From NIOZ-UU13 sp964653075 (GTDB lineage Bacteria; Planctomycetota; Phycisphaerae; Sedimentisphaerales; Anaerobacaceae): 9,814 bases of DNA. Below the pieces are notes generated by a model. The model ran no database searches and was not told where the DNA came from. It saw nothing but the letters and a program-made list of their open reading frames with translations. Made by a program: the position numbers and the translations under genes. Positions 1 through 6,355 of this stretch are shown piece by piece; position 1 is the first letter of the stretch, and the number at the start of each line of letters is the position of its first letter. The stretch is taken from NCBI GenBank assembly GCA_964653075.1, contig CAZZAX010000204.1:1-9814 (forward strand), written 5' to 3'.

Positions 1-156
1 AACGGTTTTGAGAACATCGGTCTGTGACCAGTCATGGGGACCATTCTTGGTCGGTTGTGTCGGCCCCCAATGGCAGTTGATGGTGACAATATTGAACAGC
101 TCTTTGGCGACTCCGCCCTTTACAATTGCTATAACTTGGTTATTATAGTTAGAACC
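1..156. other. Region downstream of the SNF2 gene, no assignable gene
   Basis: No gene is assigned here. On the minus strand the reading frame of the SNF2 helicase continues open beyond its TAA stop for 52 codons to the window edge. It gives a protein-like composition (for example CHWGPTQPTKNGPHDW) but has no in-frame ATG, GTG or TTG. A plus-strand frame is also open from base 2 to a TAG near 146-148. Neither matches a family I recognise. The stretch GACCA-ttct-TGGTC near 40-53 can form a small hairpin. A partial gene running off the edge, or an ancestral longer C-terminus of the helicase, are both possible. Confidence 0.2.
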
Positions 157-2586
157 TTATAACCTCTTTGAGAATTCATTGAGCAGATTAGCTATATCGT
201 GAAGAGTTTCCTTTTTTGGTATTTGTAATTTCAGATGGCGCCGGCCGGTAGCTTTATCTGTTTCAATTGTTAATCCGGAAGATACCTTTGAACCCGGGTG
301 TTGTGATCGACCTTCTTCCCCAAGCAGTGTCTGGCCAAGTTTGTCAAGGAATGACAAGCCTGTTGACACAATATCGTCCCAGGCCTGCTGCTGTACTGCT
401 TCTGAGACTTCTTTCTTTTCTACTTCAACGGAAGCTTCCGGTTCCTCGCCATCTCCGTTTCCTTCTGCTTTGGCTTGTTGAGGCATCGATTCAGGGATAG
501 CACTTGTGGCTTTATCGACCGAATCCATAAATCGCTTAAGCCTTGTTCCGCCAAGGAAAACCTCATCTTTTCCTTTGTCAAGAACACCTGAGAAAAGGGA
601 TTGCTTAAACGACAGCAGCGAAAGCATCCCATGCTCAATAGTTCCCTGAGCCACAAAGTTTACTACTCGCACCGGGCGGTGCTGGCCGAGACGATGAATC
701 CGTCCAATGCGCTGTTCGAGCACCGCCGGGTTCCAGGGCAAATCCATATTAACGACGGCTGAGGCGTTTTGAAGGTTCAGTCCCACTCCGCCGGCATCTG
801 TTGAGAGAAACACTCGGCAGTCAGGGTCATTTTTGAATTGCCTTATCAATTCCTTTCTTTTTGTCCCGGGAATTCTGCCATGAAACAGCACATAATTGCA
901 TTTAGATGATTTGAGACGATCCAAAAGTATTTCATGTGTTCCCAGCCATTGGCTGAATATCACTACCTTTGCATCCGGTTGTTCAAATACTTCCTCAAGC
1001 ACCGAAATCAGCTCATCGGCTTTGATGCCATAGTCGGTTTTTTTGTCAAGAAGATAGGTGCTGTTGCAGCTCATTCGCATATTCTGCAGAGCAATCATAA
1101 GTATTCTCTGGTCGGTTTCAGGTAAGAATCCGAGCCGTCGCCACTTGGCGACGATACGTGCGACAGTTTCGCGATTTTCTTCGTGATGCTTCATTTGCTC
1201 ACCGGTCATAGGAACGAAATAGTTTTTTTCTATACGTTCAGGCAGTTCCTTCAAGACCTCTTTCTTGGTGCGCCGAACAAGGATCGGTTTCAATGATTTT
1301 GCAATCCTGGAAAGATTACGATATCCTATCACCCGGCCATCTTCATCTACATGCTGATGCTCGGCAAGAAAACGAAACATCGGTCCCAGGTGGAAGCGGT
1401 CGATAAATTCAACTATAGAGTGTAATTCTTCCAGACGATTCTCCAAAGGTGTACCGGTAAGCACAAGAGCATATTTGGAATCAAGTTTTTTCACACTTTG
1501 TGCTCTTCGGGTTTTCCAGTTTTTGATTCGCTGAGCTTCATCAAGGATAATCATTTCCGGTGTCCAATTGCGGATAAGCACAAGGTCACGGTGGACGACC
1601 TCATAGTTGGTGACTTTATAAAATGAATCAGATACGTAAAGCCCGGCCCGTTTTGCCGGTGACCCTTCCACAACTTCGGCGGAGCGGTTACAGAATTTTT
1701 CGATTTCCTGTTTCCATTGATGTTTCAGAGAAGTCGGAGATATAATCAGTACACGCTCAAGGCCGACTGTTCCGGCTAATATCTCAACTGCCGCAATTGC
1801 CTCAATGGTTTTGCCAAGGCCCATATCATCAGCGATCAGGCTTCGTCCTGCTTTTGCAGCAAATAAAGCTCCCTTACGCTGATAAGGAAATAACCGGACT
1901 TTCAACAGCTTCCTGAAAGCAGCACTGCCCGCACCGTCCGGGAAAGCTTTTTCAATTCGTTTCTTTATATAAGCCTGGTCCCTGACTTGGGCAATGAATT
2001 CTATCGTATCCTCGTAACAGTACAGATCGTGTTTGAATGTTCCGGCCTTCTTCATAAAAGTTTCAAATCGTGAGTACGCCTGCGGCATTAGAATCCCATA
2101 CTGATCGAAGTAATGTGAGGCGAGTTCCGACAGAGGTTTTGGGCATTTAGTTCCGGGACTGAATATCACTTCCCGTTTGGCACCGTAACGCAAATAGATT
2201 TCTGAGTAGGGAGACTGAAAGCCTTCTGTAAAAGCCTTTTTGCCTCCCCGTTTTCGCTGAAGTTTAGCAAGTACAAACTCGATATGTTTGCAGGTCCCGA
2301 GAGTATTAACCGCAAAGTCCGGGCACGAACAGTAATTGTCCCCGATTCTTTGCCCACGAATCGCAACGCGATATTCGCCTCCGGTTTGTGGGTTTCTAAC
2401 CATAAATTCAGAGAATATCGGCTCATCGCCAATGTTCTTAAGACGAAAATCCTGTTTCTGGGCGAACTGTTTGCGTAAAGCAATCTGCCACTGTTCTAAT
2501 GGCATATCTTCAGGCTTACGCAAACGTGAAATCTTTCTGATTTTACCACCTTTTGATGATTTTCTTTTGGTTTTTCGCTTGGCCAT
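157..2586 (-). CDS. SWIM zinc-finger SNF2-family DEAD/DEAH helicase
   Basis: This is an 809-residue Swi2/Snf2 (SF2) ATPase, expected to translocate on double-stranded DNA and remodel or strip protein-DNA complexes in the cytoplasm. A very basic N-terminus (residues 1-25) is followed by a SWIM zinc finger with C86, C88, C99 and H101 (CxC...CxH). The helicase core then shows Walker A DDMGLGKT (253-260), DEAQ box (349-352), motif III LTGTP (376-380), motif IV VIFSQW (542-547), motif V DAGGVGLNLQ (597-606) and motif VI QRIGRIHRLGQ (625-635). All catalytic motifs look intact. After about residue 695 comes an acidic, Glu-rich linker and a conserved-looking tail of about 60 residues that I do not recognise. 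The ATG is set by an AAGGA ribosome site eight bases upstream. It follows recQ by 75 bases on the same strand, so co-transcription is likely. SWIM-SNF2 proteins of bacteria are often annotated as HepA/RapA-like or generic helicases; the exact substrate is unknown. Confidence 0.95.
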   Translation of the reverse strand: MAKRKTKRKSSKGGKIRKISRLRKPEDMPLEQWQIALRKQFAQKQDFRLKNIGDEPIFSEFMVRNPQTGGEYRVAIRGQRIGDNYCSCPDFAVNTLGTCKHIEFVLAKLQRKRGGKKAFTEGFQSPYSEIYLRYGAKREVIFSPGTKCPKPLSELASHYFDQYGILMPQAYSRFETFMKKAGTFKHDLYCYEDTIEFIAQVRDQAYIKKRIEKAFPDGAGSAAFRKLLKVRLFPYQRKGALFAAKAGRSLIADDMGLGKTIEAIAAVEILAGTVGLERVLIISPTSLKHQWKQEIEKFCNRSAEVVEGSPAKRAGLYVSDSFYKVTNYEVVHRDLVLIRNWTPEMIILDEAQRIKNWKTRRAQSVKKLDSKYALVLTGTPLENRLEELHSIVEFIDRFHLGPMFRFLAEHQHVDEDGRVIGYRNLSRIAKSLKPILVRRTKKEVLKELPERIEKNYFVPMTGEQMKHHEENRETVARIVAKWRRLGFLPETDQRILMIALQNMRMSCNSTYLLDKKTDYGIKADELISVLEEVFEQPDAKVVIFSQWLGTHEILLDRLKSSKCNYVLFHGRIPGTKRKELIRQFKNDPDCRVFLSTDAGGVGLNLQNASAVVNMDLPWNPAVLEQRIGRIHRLGQHRPVRVVNFVAQGTIEHGMLSLLSFKQSLFSGVLDKGKDEVFLGGTRLKRFMDSVDKATSAIPESMPQQAKAEGNGDGEEPEASVEVEKKEVSEAVQQQAWDDIVSTGLSFLDKLGQTLLGEEGRSQHPGSKVSSGLTIETDKATGRRHLKLQIPKKETLHDIANLLNEFSKRL

Positions 2587-2594
2587 ACATCAAA

Positions 2595-2599
2595 TCCTT
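2595..2599 (-). promoter_or_regulatory. Ribosome binding site of the SNF2 helicase gene
   Basis: AAGGA on the minus strand lies eight bases upstream of the ATG at 2586-2584. It supports this start for the SNF2 gene. No convincing promoter was seen in the 75-base gap to recQ. Confidence 0.6.
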
Positions 2600-2661
2600 A
2601 TTATAAAATCTATCATACTCTAACATCTTCGTAATATATAACTATCTGAGAAAAATGGATT

Positions 2662-4836
2662 CTAACCACTGTTACGAAGACACGCAAAGCTGATTCGTAT
2701 TTGGTTGTAGCTTATTTCGCCGTTCAGAAAATCAAAAACAGGTTTCATTTTATCTCTACCAACTTGTTTTACAGCACTAATAATACGACCAAAAGCTTGC
2801 TCATCTACCCAGGGATACGGGTTATTAATATTCTCTCGCTTAATGTATTCAACCAGATATTGGATTGTTGTTGATTCCGCCCGATGAACAGACTTTGCCA
2901 CTTCCTCAATAGAAATTTTCTGCTCAAACATATCAAAGGCAAGCTGTCTTGCTTTACTCAGCTTCAAACGTTTTTTGGGCTCACCTGCTGGGGGTTCGAA
3001 AGAGGTTGTGTCTGAAGCTGCTCCAACATCCATCTCCAACGAATTTGCCTGGCAGTAATCTTTAATGGCTGCAAGGATAACTTCGCCATATTGTTTGCAT
3101 TTTGCCTCACCCACGCCTTTGACTTCGAGGAAAGCATCAAGAGTGGAAGGTCTTTGCCTGGCCATGTCTCTCAGTGCTGCATCACTGAAGACTATATAAG
3201 CCGGAATTCTTCTTTCGCCTGCAATAGTCGCCCGCAACTTTCGCAAAGCTTCAAATAGCCCCTTATCAACACCATCCCATGAATCTGCGGCAACCCTGGA
3301 GACTTTGACTTCCTTTTGTGCGGGTTTTAACAAACGAGGTGTTTCTTTGCCTTTTAGAACATCCCATCCTTTTTCGGCCACATTAAGAACATTGTATTCG
3401 CCGGTTTTTTCAACGTAATCCTGACCTGCGAGCTGTTCAATCCAGTCATGCACAGTGTGTTTCGAATAGTCGCTCAGCAGTCCATAGGTACTTAGCTTAT
3501 CGTGGTTGTTTTCTATTATGCGTTTCTCTTCTGAGCCGGTCAGTACCGAAGCGGTATAGTTGCCGCCAAATCGCTGGTCAAGACGAACAATACAGGACAA
3601 GATTTTCTGGGCGGTTACTAACCCATCATCTATGCAGCCAAGCTCACCAAGGCACATATCACAGGCCCCACAGTTATCTTTGTGAAGATCCTGGCCGAAA
3701 TACCGGAGAATTGCCCTATGTCTGCATACCCCGCCGTTGCAGTAGTTATACATTCCACGAAGTTTGGTCATGGCAATCTTCTGAACTTCAGGTGGCATAT
3801 CACTCATTAGGCTTTTCCAGATGCCATAATCACCGCCTGAATAGAACAGGCAACATTCGGCTTCAAGTCCATCACGGCCTGCTCGGCCGCTTTCCTGCTG
3901 ATAGTGCTCAAGTGATTTGGGCATGCCGGTGTGAATAACATAACGAACATTTGATTTATCAATTCCCATGCCGAAAGCAACGGTAGCTATAATGGTGTCA
4001 ACTTTTTCATTGATAAATTGATCCTGACTCTTCTTGCGGTCTTCACCTACCATACCGGCATGATATGGTGCAGCACTGTAACCTTGGCCGGCCAGTTGAG
4101 CACAGATAGCATCGACGTCTCTGCGTCGGATACAGTAAATTATGCCGGATTCGCCTTTGTGCCGGTCAAGTACATCACAAACCTGTTTTATTACGTTCTT
4201 CCGTGACCGAACTTTATAGACCAGATTAGGCCTGTCGAACGAGCCGATTAGCATCTCAGGTTTTTTGAGTCGCAGTTGCTCAGCAATATCGTTGCGAACC
4301 TGCTCGGTAGCGGTCGCTGTGTAGGCGGCAATGGTAACGTCAGGAAAAATCTGCTTTAATAATCCCAGTTGACGGTACTCCGGCCGAAAATCATGACCCC
4401 ACATACTGACGCAGTGAGCTTCATCAACAGTGATAAAAGATAGTTCGACCTTTCGCAGAACTTCGAGAAAACCCTCTGAGACAAGGCGTTCAGGAGCTAA
4501 ATAAAGAAGTTTAAGCGTTTTGTTGTGTATCTTGGTGAATACGGCTTTCTGCTCATCAAATGAAAGCGAGCTGTCAATACGCTCAGCAGGAACACCACAT
4601 TCACTTAATGCATCAACCTGGTCTTTCATCAAAGAGAGCAGGGGCGAGACCACAACGGCAAGTCCCCGCATAGTCACAGCAGGCGCCTGGAAACAAAGCG
4701 ATTTGCCGCCACCTGTCGGCAAGACCACAATCGAATCCTGTCGGCGGCTGATACACTCCATAGCTTGCTTTTGCAACGGCAGGAAACCATCATAGCCCCA
4801 ATATTTACCCAACGCTTTTTGAATATTTTCCATCAT
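2662..4836 (-). CDS. recQ: ATP-dependent DNA helicase RecQ
   Basis: RecQ is a 3'-5' DNA helicase of recombinational repair and fork restart. The 724-residue protein has the family order: aromatic-rich motif 0 region (about 13-26), Walker A TGGGKS (41-46), DEAHC box (138-142), TATAT motif III (173-177) and motif VI QESGRAGRDG (314-323). The RecQ zinc site follows with C371, C389, C392 and C395, then a winged-helix RQC region (about 400-500) and an HRDC domain (about 523-600). Residues about 625-724 form an extra C-terminal module with a helix-turn-helix-like segment, as in the longer bacterial RecQ proteins that carry a C-terminal HTH domain; E. coli RecQ (about 610 residues) lacks it. The stop is TAG. 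Two consecutive ATGs start the gene, with a weak AGG upstream, so the exact Met is uncertain by one codon. It lies 298 bases after the Bax1-type nuclease gene and 75 bases before the SNF2 helicase gene, all on one strand. Confidence 0.97.
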   Translation of the reverse strand: MMENIQKALGKYWGYDGFLPLQKQAMECISRRQDSIVVLPTGGGKSLCFQAPAVTMRGLAVVVSPLLSLMKDQVDALSECGVPAERIDSSLSFDEQKAVFTKIHNKTLKLLYLAPERLVSEGFLEVLRKVELSFITVDEAHCVSMWGHDFRPEYRQLGLLKQIFPDVTIAAYTATATEQVRNDIAEQLRLKKPEMLIGSFDRPNLVYKVRSRKNVIKQVCDVLDRHKGESGIIYCIRRRDVDAICAQLAGQGYSAAPYHAGMVGEDRKKSQDQFINEKVDTIIATVAFGMGIDKSNVRYVIHTGMPKSLEHYQQESGRAGRDGLEAECCLFYSGGDYGIWKSLMSDMPPEVQKIAMTKLRGMYNYCNGGVCRHRAILRYFGQDLHKDNCGACDMCLGELGCIDDGLVTAQKILSCIVRLDQRFGGNYTASVLTGSEEKRIIENNHDKLSTYGLLSDYSKHTVHDWIEQLAGQDYVEKTGEYNVLNVAEKGWDVLKGKETPRLLKPAQKEVKVSRVAADSWDGVDKGLFEALRKLRATIAGERRIPAYIVFSDAALRDMARQRPSTLDAFLEVKGVGEAKCKQYGEVILAAIKDYCQANSLEMDVGAASDTTSFEPPAGEPKKRLKLSKARQLAFDMFEQKISIEEVAKSVHRAESTTIQYLVEYIKRENINNPYPWVDEQAFGRIISAVKQVGRDKMKPVFDFLNGEISYNQIRISFACLRNSG

Positions 4837-4871
4837 AGCTGCCTATTATGCACTCTGTTATAAAATTCAGC

Positions 4872-4892
4872 AACTGGGACTCCGCCCCAGTT
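4872..4892. repeat. Hairpin 1 (7-bp stem) upstream of recQ
   Basis: AACTGGG (4872-4878) and CCCAGTT (4886-4892) are perfect complements with a 7-base loop. There is no T-run on either side, so a simple intrinsic terminator is not supported. It lies 36 bases upstream of the recQ start and could influence recQ translation or mark a palindromic repeat unit. Confidence 0.6.
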
Positions 4893-4896
4893 CCCG

Positions 4897-5070
4897 GAAT
4901 TTATCGCATTCAGATCACCGGCATATTATAAGCTGGCGGTATCCTTGTGATACCGCCCGTGCCGTCTGGTCCTGCTATGGCGCTCAGATCACTTTCCAGC
5001 GTTGCCCTATCTTCCATGGCAGTGCAGTTAATATACAGCTATATGCTGTAGGCCGTAAAGCGATAAATTC
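4897..5070. repeat. 174-base segment bounded by 11-bp inverted repeats
   Basis: GAATTTATCGC at 4897-4907 recurs as its exact reverse complement GCGATAAATTC at 5060-5070. The segment between them contains hairpin 2 and a small ATATA-cagc-TATAT palindrome at 5031-5044. Hairpins 1 and 3 flank the segment on either side. The arrangement resembles a non-autonomous palindromic element (MITE- or REP-like) or a structured untranslated RNA. No target-site duplication was identified and no second copy occurs in the window, so the nature is unproven. Confidence 0.4.
4935..4957. repeat. Hairpin 2 (9-bp perfect stem) between bax1 and recQ
   Basis: GGCGGTATC (4935-4943), loop CTTGT, and GATACCGCC (4949-4957) form a perfect GC-containing stem. 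It is the strongest hairpin of the intergenic cluster. It is not followed by a T-run on either strand. It could be a processing site or mRNA stabiliser between the two genes, or part of a palindromic repeat. Confidence 0.6.
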
Positions 5071-5124
5071 TGGAGGTTTGGGGGCAACACTCCCCCAAGT
5101 AAGCTTCTTTGGAGCGGATTTCAT
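4984..5124 (-). CDS. Possible 46-residue hypothetical protein
   Basis: An ATG ten bases after the Bax1 stop opens a 46-codon frame ending in TGA, on the same strand as its neighbours. The product begins MKSAPKKLTWGSVAPKPPEF and has no recognisable domain, signal peptide or membrane segment. No ribosome binding site is evident. The frame runs through hairpin 3 and one arm of the inverted repeat, so the open frame may be incidental to a structured intergenic element. A real small protein is the less likely reading. Confidence 0.15.
   Translation of the reverse strand: MKSAPKKLTWGSVAPKPPEFIALRPTAYSCILTALPWKIGQRWKVI
5078..5098. repeat. Hairpin 3 (7-bp stem) just after the Bax1 gene
   Basis: TTGGGGG (5078-5084) and CCCCCAA (5092-5098) are perfect complements around a 7-base loop. 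In the transcribed direction it lies about 37 bases downstream of the Bax1 stop, a plausible place for a terminator, but the T-run typical of intrinsic terminators is missing. It may attenuate or stabilise the upstream message. Confidence 0.55.
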
Positions 5125-5134
5125 CTTTGTTGAA

Positions 5135-6355
5135 TTAATCAGGGATGAATTTATCGGTTCGGACTCTCTCCAGAGCTTCCATTAAAGGTTTGAGTTTTAA
5201 GGCGGTTTTATAAACCAGCACATTTTTTCCAACGTTTGCACCCTCTCGCAGTGATTTTTCCGGCACTGCGATTAGAATCCTGTGATGACGAAATTGCTGT
5301 AAGGTTATTCGCCTGTGTGCCAGATATTCCGGCGTCCAAAAACCAACGATTTCCAGAAGCGCCTCGGTACCATCTTTATGTCGAAAAGTAAAATCCGGAA
5401 CGAAAGTCTTCTGGTGCTCATAGAGAATCTCACCTTCCCGGATCAACTGCCAGCCGGTGCGGTTTGAGCCGAATTTTTTAGTAAAAGACTCTTCCAGGGT
5501 GGAGTCGAACTCATCCGGTGATGGAAGATGGCTGGTGAAACCGTCACTTTCGGAGATGTTTAATTTCGCAGTGGTATTCCATGGAGTTTTTAGCAAGGCT
5601 GTCATTTTCCACCCTTTACAGGCCAGCAAGGCCGGTAGAAACTTAGCAAAATTTACACCATATCGTCGGCTCTGGTGTAATACTGAAACAGGCCCTGAGA
5701 AAACGATACGATACTTTGAAGGGCCTAAACGCACTATATAGTGTAATAGCCGAGCTAACTTGGTGTAACGGAGGATGGTTTTGAAATCATCAGTTGCTGA
5801 AACTATTATACTTTCAGCTCGGTAGAGACATGCTTGAAGCTGAGCTACGTTATAACGCGACAGCAGGGCTAACGGACTGGGGTATCCCTCAAATCGTTCC
5901 AGCCGCTGAAAAGCTATCACGTCCGAATAAAGGCTCTGTTCGATTTGATCCCACGGTAAGCCGAGCTTGTCTGAAAGTTGTGCTTTTATCTTTTTTTCAT
6001 CATGTTCGAAGAGCCGATCCGGCTGCTCGACAAGTGGGTGGAAGCGCCCGGCTTTGGTGAAAACCTGCAGCCGTAATTTTGAGGCGTTACCTTCAGGATC
6101 AGCCTGAAAAGTGCTTTTGTCATCCAGCAGCTTGCAAAATGCCTGAATTCGGCGAATGGGGCAATCCGGCTCATCTGCAAAAAGCGATTCAATTCGACGA
6201 TGCAGCCGGCGTTGCTGCAGGCCGATACCATTGCGGTAAACGTAAAGCATCTTCTTGGCATATTCGGTATAATGCTGATGTGTACTTTGCGTCAGGCGGT
6301 CGGGAATGGCCCGGCCTGCCTTAAACTCTACGATGGATTGTTCGCTCGTAAGCAT
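5135..6355 (-). CDS. bax1: DUF790 family nuclease, Bax1-like XPB partner
   Basis: I recognise this as the DUF790/Bax1 family. Archaeal Bax1 binds the XPB helicase and acts as a structure-specific endonuclease on bubble or fork DNA. Numbered from the ATG used here, the protein has 406 residues. The C-terminal part has the restriction-endonuclease-like core: E288-E289 in a preceding helix, PDF with D321, and E335 in LLEIVGFWTPEYL, the family signature. The lysine of a classical PD-(D/E)xK motif is absent (E335-I-V). The N-terminus MLTSEQSIVEFKAGRAIPDRL resembles the family start. An in-frame ATG 16 codons upstream (6403) exists, but the internal ATG has a GAGG site ten bases upstream and fits the family better. 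The gene overlaps the 3' end of the XPB-type helicase gene by 35 bases in another frame, indicating translational coupling. Identification rests on motif recognition and on the neighbour; activity is inferred. Confidence 0.88.
   Translation of the reverse strand: MLTSEQSIVEFKAGRAIPDRLTQSTHQHYTEYAKKMLYVYRNGIGLQQRRLHRRIESLFADEPDCPIRRIQAFCKLLDDKSTFQADPEGNASKLRLQVFTKAGRFHPLVEQPDRLFEHDEKKIKAQLSDKLGLPWDQIEQSLYSDVIAFQRLERFEGYPSPLALLSRYNVAQLQACLYRAESIIVSATDDFKTILRYTKLARLLHYIVRLGPSKYRIVFSGPVSVLHQSRRYGVNFAKFLPALLACKGWKMTALLKTPWNTTAKLNISESDGFTSHLPSPDEFDSTLEESFTKKFGSNRTGWQLIREGEILYEHQKTFVPDFTFRHKDGTEALLEIVGFWTPEYLAHRRITLQQFRHHRILIAVPEKSLREGANVGKNVLVYKTALKLKPLMEALERVRTDKFIPD

Noticed and set aside
2166..2483. 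105-residue minus-strand ORF
   Set aside because: It overlaps the SWIM and N-terminal region of the SNF2 helicase in a different frame and shows no motifs or ribosome site.
2587..2661. TATAAT before the SNF2 gene as a promoter -10 box
   Set aside because: It directly abuts the ribosome binding site, leaving no room for a normal leader, and no good -35 box lies at the proper distance.
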